Program-made: the position numbers and the translations under genes
From: Leptoclinus maculatus
Lineage: Eukaryota; Chordata; Actinopteri; Perciformes; Stichaeidae
Length of the DNA stretch: 64,000 nucleotides
Direction: 5' to 3'
Assembly (NCBI GenBank): GCA_032191485.1
Contig: JAVDOI010000043.1
Location: 1 to 64,000, forward strand
Notes under the pieces: generated by a model
The model's input: the letters and a program-made list of their open reading frames with translations, nothing else
Told to the model about the DNA's origin: nothing
Databases searched by the model: none
Part shown: piece after piece, positions 27,492-41,060 of the stretch
Position numbering within the stretch: position 1 is the stretch's first letter
Layout: every line of letters starts with the position of its first letter

Positions 27492-28534
27492 CACTTTTGT
27501 GGAAGTGATTCCAAAGTATTACAATATTATCATATCTATTCACTGCTGGCATGATGCAAATGGGCTCAATGACATGCTTGCCTCTACAAAACTCTCCCAC
27601 AGGGTTCTAATAAAACAGTACATTTCCCCCTCTCCGCCCCCCCCCCCTCTCCGCCCCCCCCCTCTCAGAAACCAGTCTGCGGCCCTGTGATCTGCTGCAG
27701 ACAAAATGAGACGCAGCAGCTACAACAGAAGTGAGACGCAGTCGGAGTATTCCCCGCGCTCCTCGAATAGATAATGCTTTTCTTTTCTCCCCTTCACATT
27801 CCTTTATTCTTTCAAAAAAGAATGCATCAGAGGGCAAATATTAATTCTCCTCGTCATACGGAGGAGCCTACGCAAGTGGCATACTAGGATGGGCTTTTGA
27901 ATGATTAAGGGAACAACACATAAAGGGGTTCCTCGCGGCGCTTTGAACTTTCCGTGGAGTTCTGAGAACTCCCCACTTATTCCCCTACTCTGCAGGAGAC
28001 TTGATGTTAAAAGACAGCGTTAATGAAAGATCTGTAACAGGTAGAGACAGAGGGATTAATGCAACCTAAACACGGAGAGCCTCTCACACCTAGCTCTGGC
28101 TAGCGGGCGGATTGGGGGGGGGGGGCACTTTTCCTCACTTTCCCTGTGTCCTCCCGCCATGAATCTCCTTTAAAAGAAATGCCAATAGATCCGATCACCT
28201 AATTCTCCCTCCTCTCCTCTCACTCCCTCCCTCCCTCCCTCCCTCTCTCCACAGGCCCCGTGAAGATGCACGTGTGTGGAGGGGGGGGGGGGATCACTTC
28301 AAGGAATGACATTGACTGGGGATGTGCTGACTTGCACCACTGTTTTGCCTTTTGATGTGGGAGATCAAATCAATGTACACGCCGCTCTGCGAGCGGGCGG
28401 GTTGGCATTAGCCTGAAGGTGCGTGCTCTGCCCCTCGATCATTAGCAGCTCGACTCTCCAAATAATCAGGATTTACTGTGCAAAAACAGCGTAACATTTG
28501 AGATGGAGTGTAATGCGAAGCTGTCATAATGAGA

Positions 28535-28535
<1 letters not shown>

Positions 28536-28601
<66 letters not shown>

Positions 28602-28602
28602 A
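28536..28602. repeat. (CA)n microsatellite
   Basis: About 33 CA units with one CT interruption. Confidence 0.95.
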
Positions 28603-29229
28603 CTCTGCCTGACACCGGCATTTGTTATTGGTGTGAGCGGCGTTATTTGTCACTGGTCTGGTGTGCGATGGTGCCTTCACATGGAAAATACCAGATGAGA
28701 CCTCCTGAGTGCTTAAGTCAGATGGATCGAACGCTCTTGAACACTGATAAAGGTTGATTTCGGGTTGTGCCAACATTATTGTGGGCAAACTAATGCAGAA
28801 TAATTGTCATATTTCGTCCCGTCAAAAGACTGCAACAATGATGTATTCAGCGCTGCAAAGTTTACCTCTGCAGCGCAGGAAATGAGCACGTGGCGTCAAC
28901 GTTTGAGCATATTTCAGTGGACTCTCTGACACGTGCATTCCCTGCTGTCCTGTCGGCACTCAAACAATAATTGTGTAAAGAAACTATTAAGGGGGGGGGG
29001 GGCAACTTTGAGATTAGAAAGACATAAGGATCTTGGCGGTGTATTTCCACCACATCTGAATTCACACTGTTTGCCTGTAACTTCATGCTAATGATCAAAG
29101 TTGAGGGGGGGGTGGGGGGGGGGGTGTTCTCCTGAGTGCAAGTTATGAAGATGAGATGAGGAGAGAGGGAATGGGAGAGGGAGAGAAACTGCTTTGCTAC
29201 TCTGCTTTGAACACTTTTTTTTTTACACT

Positions 29230-29680
29230 TTCCAACAAGCTTTGTTTTTTAATTGGCTGAAATTAATCTTAGGGATGTAGATGCCTGATTTGCATTCATT
29301 AAAACCCAACCAAAAGAAGTCATGCTTAATTCCAATCAAATTTGCTTAATTATGCATGGCGAGATATTCCCAAATGAGCTGTGGATTTTTGTAAGGCCCT
29401 TTTTTTTTGTTGTTGTTTCCTATAGCAAATAAAATGTAATGAAGCTGTCTTTTTTGTGTTTTACTGAATGTTGAGGATTACACGAGGAGCACCTTGAGCC
29501 CGGGCGGAAAACAATATTACTGCTAAAGTAATTATAAGAATCTGCATTTTTCATTGTTAATTGTGGATGTCAGCGTCATTAATTTTAATTTACGGCAGGC
29601 AATAAAATTAAGAATACTTTGTGCTGATGTTTTAAATCATGCCTGTGAAGGGGACACATAATGCAACTTAAATCTCAAGT
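29230..29680. promoter_or_regulatory. Candidate conserved non-coding block
   Basis: AT-rich, repeat-free, dense in TTAAT/ATTAA cores, with an octamer ATTTGCAT at 29,288 and TTAATTATGCATGG nearby. Typical look of a deep enhancer in developmental gene deserts; untested. Confidence 0.4.
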
Positions 29681-32600
29681 AGATATTGATTGGGGTGGAT
29701 GGTCTTTTCTATGAATCTTAAACAGGCAGACGCTGGGAATCTGCTTAAGACTTCACTTTTACGAGTTAACTCCGGCACCAGATAGCACGAGTGCAATACA
29801 ATTAAAGAAGTGTCAGTTCATGCACACGCGCACAAGACGAGCGTGTGCGTGCGGCGCGCACACATACACGCGCTCGCACACTTAATCAGCAAACTGCATG
29901 ACGACAGAATGATGTTGGACCAGATAACGGTCATAAAGGAGCGAATGAGATGCAAAATAATCAAACCGTGACCAACTTCTTCATGAAGAGTTTAGAATAA
30001 GAACCCACATATCCAGATATAATGATGCCTTTTCTCACCAGTTGGTCAATAGTCCTTGTTTTCACATTTTTGACAGTCATATTAATTAGATTGTCGGACA
30101 TTGTGAGGCTGTTTGTGCGGACAGAAAGAGAGCAGAGTGGAGGAGTTTGAGGTGCGGTACTGTACAGCGTGCGGGTCTATGGGGATGACATTATGTGTTT
30201 CTGCTCCAACACTTGATTTATAGCTTCATTTGGACCGCGCTTGTACGAAACACATCCTGCTGCTGCAGGAGCTTTAGTGCATTGTAGTCTGAAAAACAAA
30301 GGAAGAATAAAATTGATCTTTTCTGGACACACACAAAATCAATGAGTGGCTATTTCCTGTTTCATGGCATGTTAGTCCAACTGACTTGCTCAATCCTTGA
30401 ACCCCTTCCTTGTGTCCTCGCTGCCGGAGAGGAAAGGTCTTCAGAGTTCAGTGGAAACTTCGGATGATGTCATTTCGGATTCTTTTGGATGAGAGAATTT
30501 GTGTTTCCACTCTCGGCCTTGACCCTTTAAAAAGACAATGTTGAAAGGGCCTCTGGATCACAGCGCTATAGTTTGTTTGCTTGCTCATCGTGACCGACGA
30601 GCGTATTCCATCCTTTGTTATAAATATGTATTCTGTTGCCTCCTTTTCTATGAAATAATACCGAGGTAACTATCACAATCAAAGGGAAAAACCTTTGAAC
30701 GTCTTGAAATGTGTGGGATGATCTGGCGAAATGGCTCGTGCTCCACTATTATTCCAGAGGATGTGTTTGTACCTGTTGTACAATGCGCTCTGTTCTCTAA
30801 CAAGGTGATTGTGTTTCCAACACAAAAGGACTCCACAGTGATGTTCAATTGTTCTCCTCTCGCGCTGGCTGCTGGCCAGCGGCTCCTTCATGACACATGG
30901 AGCTGGTGCACTATCAGCTCCCCTTCTCCTCTTCCTGTCTGCTTTCCTGGCTGGTGACTGAAGCAAGTCACTCTAATGCAACAATGATGGTGATTTCACT
31001 CTGCTTATTGAAGCGGGTAAGTGCTTAAGCAGCTGCTTGTACTTTGATCCAATTTACTTCCTGAATGTGTGCTTCCTCATGCACAGTAAACAGGCCTGCC
31101 CGAGTTGTCATTAGTTCAAAGCCGAGGCAAATAGTTCACGATTATTGTTTGCTATGTATTTTTAACTTTTGTTGTTGTTCTACTTTGTACGGCAGCTCTG
31201 TTAACAGAAGTGAGTGAACTTTAGCGACAGGCCTTCTCAATATTTCAGGTATCACTTTGCGCGTTGTGGCGATGGCCGTAATTCAATATTGCCTGCGGAG
31301 CTCTGGAGGTTGAATGGGGAAGAAAGAAAAAAAGCCGTATGTTGAATACCGCAACCTTTAACATCATTGTGTGCTTGACTCGTCCCCAAGGACGGGACGG
31401 ATAAAAGATGATCAGTAAGAAAATTGATAGCACTGATTTAATAAACATCCTCAAAATGATCTCTGTGACCTGCAGGTACGCGCGGCAGTCACTCGCACTT
31501 CGCCCGGGGTTAAAGAATCAAGTGAGATGATTCATTTGAGTGACTGAGGTAGTTGAGTTTGATGGATCATTCCTAAAAGCATCATTGCTAATCTTCGGCT
31601 CCTCTTTTTTAGGTTATTCACAGATCAGTGAGTTTCCCGGCTAATCCCGGGACCTGACGCTGCTCTTGTCTGTGTACATGGTATTCATCATGCTCTGACA
31701 GCGAGAGTCCTTCAGACGACAAATAACCTTCAGAGCGCGGAGGCAGGCGAGCGGTAGGTGTGCAGTTATTTTGGATACATTTCACAGTGGAGTGGGAAAG
31801 CTGCATGGGGAGATGTATGGTGTCCTTGTTGGGCTCGGAGAGATGGACCCCTCTCCGTTTCCTGGCATAATCATTCTGAGCCTCAGCCATGCCTTCGACA
31901 ACTCAATCAGACAGCCCTCTACCTGTAAAGTGGCTGGGTTGATTTGATTGCCATTTTTATTGGATCCCGGTCACATAAATCAAACCAATGGGGACGGCTG
32001 TACAGACGTGACCACTCGTCATTCGCTAGTAGCCTTGGAAACATTGTTTCGGGGGGCCGCGCGGCTGTCATCGGAGGTAAATCAGGGGTCTGAAGTTTCT
32101 TCCCTCCGACACGGGAGCGCGGAGTTAAATCATCTTGAAAATTGATGTCGCTGTGCCCAAGTGTTTTCACCTATCCCCCTGGATAGAGTCCCATCAACTG
32201 GTGACAATGTCAGCACTTTTACCCTTCTCTCAAAAAATAGATGTTTCCCGTCCTGTAGGCCGAGAGGCCTGCAGTGGCTGATAAGAGCTGTTCGAGTTTT
32301 AATTTTTGTCTGCTTGTCTGAAACGCGATACGACATTTTGCTGCTTATCCAAACAACTAGAAAGTTTAAAGTTTAACTGGCAAAAATGCAATGAACTTTT
32401 GGAAAGAAAATGCGCTGCCAATTTCGGATAGGGTCTATTTGCATTGAGAGCAGAGTAAAATAAAGCAGGCCTCCTCTCGGCGGTAAACTCAGAGACCCCG
32501 TCTTTGAAACTTAATTCATTGCTCATCGCTAAGCGCTGTCTGGTGAGCTTTTTGATTCAGTGTGAACTGATTAAGTCTATCATGTCCACCAGCGCTTACA

Positions 32601-34019
32601 GTGGGAACATATCACATTAAATACAGGTAGCTAATTTCCTCCGCTGCATGGGTGAGTGGGAGTATGAATGGAAGTGATGTAAAATTAATTTGGACCTCTG
32701 AAATTTTGATCACACCGAGGCTATTTTGGTTCTCATGATGACAAGTAATCGGGGGCTGTTGCTTTCTAACCCAGCGCAATGTCACCACGTTTGCCTACGG
32801 GGCTTTCAGGATCAATTTCATTCAGCATAAATATCACTTGATCTGTAAAACAAATTAGAAATAATAAAAGCGATACAAAAAATGCGCCCGAGCTCTATTG
32901 AGATGTCCCTCCTAGCCATGTGTCAAGACTGAAGACATTAATGATACACGGGAGGAGAGAAAATTACCATCTAGGATACGTCCGAACCAGTAAACTGGTA
33001 AACAAGCTGGCCGTTAGGAGTGGGGATGATTTGAATCAACAAGGGTGAACAGATATGGATACTCGGCGCATTAGTGTTAATAGGAATAGATTATGGAGGG
33101 ATTTCGTGGAGTGACCTTCAGTGCACTAATTGAAATAGTATTCCGAGTCAGCAGTGGAGTAATCAACTTAAACACAGAATCATAAATCATCATGAATAGC
33201 GCTGTCACAACCAAGCCATTAGCCTCGTGTTTTCTCCCCGGCAACCTCATGGAAATATCTGCCACACCGATCCGTAGGTTAATAGGAACAGAAATGGCAT
33301 TTAGAGTCTATTTGGATCAAATGTACTGCGGGCTTGAAAGTAGAACTTTGCTAATTTGCAGGTAATGTGAATTGATGTAGTAAGGGTTGGGGATAGTCGG
33401 GGCGACGAGTCAACGCGGCAACAGAACGCGAGGGCTTGGAAAGAGCCTCGGTCGCAACGGCGCTTTGTGACAAGTCTTCTCTCCACCGTACGGTATGTGA
33501 CCAAGGGCCCAGCGGTGGCTTGATATGCTATCAGGAAGGGCTTGGGTAATCATGTTTGCTTGCTGTGACCTTTGTCTTCTGTTATTAATTATGGCTGACA
33601 AAAAACGCAATAAATTGCGGGACCTTAGAGCCACGCTCTGAGAACGTGCAGGGAGTAACTTGGGTGATCATTGCGCAATTCATACCAGCAACCGTGTTGG
33701 TGCGCGATGTCGCAGGTTGTTACATACATTCTAGATGAGGTTTAATCCGCATAATGTAAGATTATTTACTTATTATCACTTAATGCCACATGTATTTCAA
33801 GTATCAGCACAGAGTGCTTTGTCAAAGTTTACAACATCTATATCAATATCAACAAGTGCCCTCGCAGTAAATAGCTTTTTAATTGCAACTAAAGTGAACG
33901 AATTAGATACTAAGCAGTCGGTTAGCGTCAGTGAAACGTCTTTCACACAACAATACCCAGCAAACTTGTCAGAAATGCTGATAAGAGGGCCGATCCTGGG
34001 CGCTTACACGGCATTAATC

Positions 34020-34420
34020 AAATAGCAGGTCTAATTAAAAGCGCTTTAAACAAAGCCTTTTTTTCTAAATGTTGCTCAGGTATGGCAATAATTTTTGATC
34101 AGCCAAGCCTGGAAGACAAATAATTAGAACTGCCACGGCGGCCTGATGAGTGATGTCAGCATCTCCGAGTGACCTTCCCCTGCTAATTAATTTTCATTCC
34201 AGGGAAAAAAGACCCCGTTGTTGCACATTATTAATTGAGTTCATGAAAAGATGCACCTGATTAATTTTTGTTGATAATACTTGTCATTCTGGCCGCCGTT
34301 CGTAATCATTTTATGGGTTTTCATCTTAGTGTTTTTCAAAGTTGATCTAAGTCATCTTTGCTGGAGATTAATTCGTCCAAAGTAGAGCTGCCCTGTCCCA
34401 ACAGACAGCCGGGCCTCAGT
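34020..34420. promoter_or_regulatory. Candidate conserved non-coding block
   Basis: Contains TCTAATTAAAAGCGC, GCTAATTAATTTTCATTCC, TTATTAATTGAGTTC and CTGATTAATTTTTGTTG within 250 bp, the densest cluster of TAATTA homeodomain sites I saw. Untested. Confidence 0.45.
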
Positions 34421-37400
34421 CCGTCTCACTTACAGGCCTGGTGAACACATGGTTCCACTTTATCAGCATTTGTTTATTCGACTACACATTTATAGTGGGC
34501 ACGCTGTGAGAGTAAGTGACAATAATTAACCTTACCAGTTAATGATTCACTTTTATTACCAAACCATCTTATGAATATATAAGAAATGCCACTACGACAT
34601 TGAATTAAGCTGCTATGAGAAATAAAGTTGTGGCATCATAATCCTTTATGTCACAATCCAGTGGGCCTATTGCTGGATATCTCGTAGCAACACTGGAAAT
34701 AAATGAAAAGGCCGCTCCCTTTAACGTGTTATTGTTGTAAAAATATGTCTGATTTTATTACTGGAGACGTGATCGGCAATATTTGATGTGGTTCCCCCAA
34801 ACTTATGGAAAAGTTACAGAGTTATCACCACGCTCGTTATGGGTCAACCTGTTATATATCGTATGAGATGGTAATGAAGACACTTTTTAAAATATAAATC
34901 TACACAATAATGTATATAAAATTCAACACAACCACCTTTCAAAAATAACACAAGGATACCTGTTCAGAACGGACGCAAAATAGTTTCCTAAAAGCTAATA
35001 TAAAATGGCAAAACATTTGTGAAAGTGAAGTGAAATTGCTGCGGGGGTTTTGTGAAATGTAATGTGTCAGATTAGCTGTGCGTAATAAAGAAAAGTGGAA
35101 GGGAAATACGATCCAAGAAGAGCGATTTGAGTAGTAGATTTGGTTTTATCAGACACCAAAACACTGCACAGTGTAAAATACTACGAGACACGATCACGAG
35201 ATAAGCTTCAGAATTACCCCCGTTCAAGTTACATTGCCGGATGATGTTGCATTGTGTTGTGGCGAGAACGGGAGCCAGGTTCAACGATGCTGGTAACACG
35301 ACCTCGCATTTTCTCTGCAGTGCCGGCGCGTTGGCCTCATTCTGGCTGGTAAGATGATGGAGTTCAGGAGGAAGCCGGCACCATGTGATACTGATGTGCC
35401 AGCGCAGTCCACAATTTGTCCCCAAAAGCTGGCAGCAGCCTCCGCCTCTGCTGTCGTGAGCTGTGCCATTTGTCATTGAGGCAGCAGAGATTCTTCTTAA
35501 GGAAACAAGAAATGTGTGCGACAGTCGGGTCTGAAGTTCGATAGCTGTGCTGAATACAGCATCAGATGTGCGTTACTGGTGCAGCGGCTTTCTAGAGTTA
35601 ATAACTATGAACTTATTTGATCCGTTAACGAGTATTACCTTGACTTGAGGTCGACATCATTTTGGCGATGGGGGCAGCTTGCCAACACTCTGGAGCCAGG
35701 TGGCGTGGATGGACTGCGCTGACGAGGCGCTGCAGCCGCTTTGCTCTGAAAATCCCAAACACTGCAATTTTAAGGCATATTGTAACGGTAGGATGTTAGT
35801 ATACTATAACCCATGTCACACACTAAACTGTAAGGAACACTTGGTGTTGGTTGTATTTTTATTCACTTTGCTTCAGGGGACAGTTCCCCAAAACAAAATG
35901 CATTTCTTTCCTCTTACCTGTGGTGCTGTTTATCAATCTGGATTGTCTTGGTGTGAGTTACCTCGTGTCTTTTTGGAGATAGTGTTGTTATAATCCTATA
36001 GCTTGATAGGTTGCATGAGTCCCAGTTTGCGGGCCCCACTGGCTAGCTTAACGGCTGTCGCCCTGATAACGCCGTCCCGACCCACGGTGTCATCGCAGAG
36101 GATTAGCTCGCTTCCTCCATCCAGTTCCCCCTCAGGTCAACACCATTTACTCTGTTAGCACTGTTGCCGTCGTTTGCGCTGTTCGCACCGTTAGATTCTA
36201 GCCGCCAGCCCGGCCGTCACCATGTTGAGACAATCCCTCAATCACAGAAATGCTTTCAGTCACGACGAAGTCACATAAAACGTACAAACAGGTCCATTAA
36301 GAGCAGACATCTTTCACCTTTCACATAATTGTCTTACACCTTAATTCAGTCGAGTTGCATTCCTGCAGTAAACGTGTCCCTGGCAGACATGAAGGCTCAC
36401 GGCCATGTGGTTGAGGAAAGTGTAATTTGGGTTTAAGCTAATAAGTAATTTGATTAAGTGTTACATGTATTACTTGATAAAAGCCTTGTGAAAATATTGC
36501 TGTAATATCTAACGTAATACAAAAGGAAAAAGTACTTTGGTGAAAACAATAGCATGGTAACTCTGACTGTATGATGGCAAAGCACAACAGTACATTTGAC
36601 CAATAAAAGGGTATTGCACCATCATTGAACTGTTTTCCCATAGTTCAACAAGAGCAAAGCACTCTACCATGAATGACTACATTACTATTAACAGGCTGAC
36701 AAACAGGTGCCATGCTGACAAACTTCCGCTAAACCCTGAAATCAGGTACTTTCCCCACAGCGAAGGAGTACCTGTGATGCTGCCAGGGAGTTGGCGGTGA
36801 GGTTGTGTCACCTCATGCAGTGAAAATGTAATCACCCAATAAAGTATTGTGAGCCGTAAAGGTGAATCAACACCTCTCTGTCACAGTCTCAAGAAAAATG
36901 TCATATTTTAAGTTTCACCAAGTTAGGATTTATGGCCTTGTGCTGGGTGGCATTAAATTGTACAAGAGGCTATAATTTCTGGTGGCTGACTGTCAAATAT
37001 TTGGACTGTAAAATGTAACTATTTGAATATGGTCAATGTTCCATCACAGCGCCTTTGCATCTTATCATCCTGACCTAACGTTCTGCTAAACCAGTACATC
37101 TTATTATATCACAAGAACACGCTGTCCTGTTCCCTAACAGTGTGATGCTGGTTGTATCTTTTCTGTGATAAACAGGAAGAAAAAATGAAACAGTGAATAA
37201 AATGCTGTTTATTGTCTCCTGTACGTACCAGAACGTTTCAAAGTTGTGGCATGGCAGGTTTCTGCTGTGGGTGTCACAGTCATGAATGTTTACCAAAGCA
37301 TGAGAAGGAAAGCCCTGAAAAAAACAACACAATGTCATTTTAGGTTTCCAATACTCAACGCCTTGCAGTGCACAGGTTCGACAACTTAATGAACTTACTT

Positions 37401-37849
37401 TCATTCAGTATCAGCTTTTAGGTTAGCTTTAACATTACCCATCCAACAATAACGGCAACATAGTAACTTATCATGCATCTCCAGATGAGCTCACAGCTAA
37501 CTTTAGCTTTAAACCAACATTAAACTGACATGTTTAACTGGGTTAATTGAACTTTTATCTAACTTTTTAAGCTAACGTTACCTTAGCTAACATTGGCTCA
37601 GCAGGTCTTCCGTACACTTGTGGTAGCTGTACTAGCCAGGCGTTTAATGCTATTCTATAGGTTAATAGTTTTTAAGCTAACACGAGCTGACATTTTTTTA
37701 AACTTGCGTTTTATGGCATTACTGGAAAAATGGACAATTCTACTAATGAAGCCGTAAATATTCGTACCACGCGTGCAAAAAGGCGCACTTACGTGAAGTG
37801 TTTGTTTACATGATGGCGGCCGGAGCTGCTCAAATCGAAGTTACCTGAC

Positions 37850-38029
37850 GTGAACCCTGCTCCTGGAGTGAACCCTGCTCCTGAAGTGAACCCTGCTCCT
37901 GAAGTGAACCCTGCTCCTGGAGTGAACCCTGCTCCTGGAGTGAACCCTGCTCCTGAAGTGAACCTTGCTCCTGGAGTGAACCCTGCTCCTGAAGTGAACC
38001 CTGCTCCTGGAGTGAACCCTGCTCCTGCT
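37850..38029. repeat. 18-bp tandem repeat, 10 copies
   Basis: Unit GTGAACCCTGCTCCTGGA, alternating with a GAA-ending variant. Read on the plus strand it would give a PAPGVN/PAPEVN hexapeptide repeat followed by about 30 further codons, but there is no ATG for this frame: an ATG at about 37,813 (ATGGCGGCCGGAGC) runs into TGA directly before the array. It could be a decayed exon; evidence for a gene is weak. Confidence 0.9.
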
Positions 38030-38333
38030 AGCTTCTCTTTAAGAGGTCCGGAGGTTCAGCAGGATGTCAAACGCCTCAGTGGCGGGGAGAGACCAACGCT
38101 GCCGCAGCTCAACGTAAAGGTCAGCTAACACACCGTAACGCAGCTTACCTGGTGCAGAAACCTGTGGGCCATTTGGTGTAATGTCTCGCGCTGACCAGAA
38201 ATCAGATCGTCATCCTGACTTGTACATTATGCAAATGCATGCATAGTTATATACGTGCAACATGTAATACAGTAGATGATTTGTACCATGTATTTAATGC
38301 CATTGCTTTATTTAAGCACAAACCACTATACAC

Positions 38334-39769
38334 CAGTGGCGGGCCGTGGATTGTATACCTGGGCCTTCAGTGCTGTCCTACTACAGTTGAATTACCTCCT
38401 AATAACCTCATTATGACGCATCAATCCAGCAAACCTGCAGCGGATCCACGCATACCACCACACAAGAGCACGAGCCATTCAAATATTATTCATAAAAGCG
38501 ACACGATAGACAAACGACCAGTAGTAACGTTACTATGTAAACAAACACACGCAGTTTGTCACTTACCGAAACTTAAAGAGTTTAATCCCAGTACACCGTT
38601 TCAGTTCCAGTAAGAAGTCCTTCTCGATTCATGGGCGCCAGTGATGACAGTCGAGCCTCCCCAATTGTATTTCGCCAGTCTGCTGCGGTAGGTTGGCAGC
38701 GGGGCCGGGTTCCCTCCTCCGCCGGGGCACCGGGCGGTGCAGACCGCACACTGGAGCTGTTTCCCTGCAAACGTGTTCGTTGAGTTGTAGATCCACTCGA
38801 GTCTCTCCAAAAGTTTTCAAAAGCACCGTAGCTTGTGTCCTGCCGTGCTATGGCGTCCTCAGGTTAGCGTAGCGTAGCTCCAAACACCAGGAGCTCAGTT
38901 AACATGAAACACATTCAGCCATAAAATGTGCAACGCTTCTCCGACGCTGTCAGCCAGAAATACCGTTCATACAAATCCTTTTCCTGCTGAGTCAGGGCTG
39001 CCAGCTGTGGTTCACTGACCATTTCTTACGATGTCCAGCTTTTCCTGAAATGTCCTTTCTTGAGAAAGGCGTTGTCAGTAACTCCGCCACTAAATCTGTT
39101 TCTCTTCAGCCATTGAGTCTTCAAAAAACAAAGCTAGGTAAAAAATAAATAAACTACACCAAGCAAAACCCTACAAATGTTATAATTTCTTCTATATCTT
39201 TCAATTTGAACTCTCACTACTCAGACTAAGCTCTGCTGGCAAGTTAAGTTTCGTTTCACTTTAGTCACGTGCTCGCCCACTGACCAATCACAGCACACCC
39301 TGCACCTCTCGGCAGAGCTGCACCTGGACTCTGAGCTGCACGTAATGCTGACGTAGTTGTGGGCCGGCTAGCAGGCTCTGACACTCAAGGAATACGCCCA
39401 ACATGTCAAACTAAAGATCTGATTGGTTGAACACTATGACAATCAACAATATCGTCCCCATTCACTTAAACTGCACATGGATTCACTTGTGAGTCTGCAG
39501 GCCTCGGGCCTCTCTTCTTACCTAGAGACACAGAGGAGAAATCTGATTGGATAAAAGCTCTACTTAAAACAAGCTGCACTGGAAGCAGAGCAACTGAGGA
39601 AGACAGTAGCTGTGCAATGAGAAAATAAGATAATGGGGAAAATATTTTTATAAATTATAATACATGTAGTGTATTTAAGAAAAATTATTAAATTATAAAA
39701 TAGCTATAACTTTGTGATTCTGTTTAGGCCAGCAGAGAAGGCCTTGAAGGCCCTGACGGCCCACCGCTG
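38334..39769. mobile_element. Non-autonomous hAT-type DNA transposon
   Basis: A 1,436-bp element with ends CAGTGGCGGGCCGT and, inverted, CAGCGGTGGGCCGT, flanked by 8-bp target duplications CTATACAC (38,326-38,333) and CTATACAG (39,770-39,777), seven of eight alike. CAG-type ends and an 8-bp duplication define the hAT superfamily. No transposase domain was recognised inside. A GC-rich stretch around 38.63-38.83 kb is open in several frames but matches nothing I know. Confidence 0.85.
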
Positions 39770-40639
39770 CTATACAGTGATGAATACAGCAACATTGTGC
39801 TGCATATGGAGGCAGTGGCCTGCTATGATGACTGTGACAGGGCTGTACCATGGAGATGTTTGTGGCCACATAACTCTCGTATAATTACACCATGACCAAT
39901 ATCCTGGCCAGTGCCATGGTCTATTATTCACAGTGTAGACCACAGCTGATACATGACACATTTCTACCATAACATGGAAAAAGGAAATGCAATACTCACA
40001 GTGCAAATATACTTTTTTGTAGGAAAGTGCTGTAAATGAAACAAAATGTGGGTATTATTGACAGGTTAGCTTGATATTGGCAAAAAAACTAAAAGCAATG
40101 GGGATTTGTACGATTGCTGTATTTTTGTCGTTTTACAGCTCATAAAGTGCAGGCAAACGTGTCCCATCAGTGGACTACAGTAATATTTGCTTGACTGTCC
40201 ACATATATAATATTTATTAAATACGTATTTTCTAAAAATAAACAACTGCATCGTCAGCATACCCAGTGCTTACTTGAAGTCATTATAGGGGTAATGCTGA
40301 TGTAATGCTGGAATAGTTAATAACTGTAATAGTTTGTACTACAGATTACCTGAATACCGTAAAGCCTCAATCACCAATCGAATCAAATTTTATGTTACAT
40401 TTTGCATTTTATTTTTGTGTTCATCTCTTATAGTCAATAAAACCATAATCATCTTAAGGATCGGGTGATCTGAGCAGGACAACAGTCTCCATGTTTATAT
40501 GTCGTGAGCTTTGCGGAACATGTATTTCATGTTAGGTATCAGTATTCGTCACTGTACTACGTTATATCCTTGTTTTACCTTTAGACTGCAGAAACAATGC
40601 ATTGCAGTTTTTTTTTTTTCTTGAATTTTCTTGTTCCTA

Positions 40640-41060
40640 ATTGAAAATACCTTTACAGCCACAAAAGCCTGCCATTGTATGATAAGCTACGAATGTAAAG
40701 AGGTGTCTGAAAATCCATTTAGAATTAATAATACCACAAGCATTCTGCTTAATGAAAAAAAGTGTAATTTATCTGTAAAGGCTCAGAGTCCTCTTTGAAA
40801 TGCAAGATGTCACTGAGCTGGTATCAATGCGGGCTCTTAATGGATGCATTGACAGTGCGGCGGTATTGTTCTTGACTGCAGCAAATGATGTGAATAGCTT
40901 TGCTTGTCATTGTTGTGAAACTATTAATAGATCTGTAATTATGGTGGGCAAATTGTTGATTTTTTTTTCTCTTTTTTTTCCTCTGCGGTACTTGATATGC
41001 TCAGCACAATGAGGAGATGAATTAGGACTAATAAACAGGTCTCATGATTCTGTCTCTAAT
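40640..41060. promoter_or_regulatory. Candidate conserved non-coding block
   Basis: Repeat-poor block with GAATTAATAATACC, ATGGATGCATTGACAG and TTGTCATTGTTGTG (SOX-type). Open for 70 codons on the plus strand but without coding character. Untested. Confidence 0.35.

Noticed and set aside
37075..37404. 109-codon minus-strand frame with a possible acceptor and exon (FPSHALVNIHDCDTHSRN)
   Set aside because: One stretch is bordered by plausible acceptor and donor sites, but no family could be recognised and no neighbouring exon was found.
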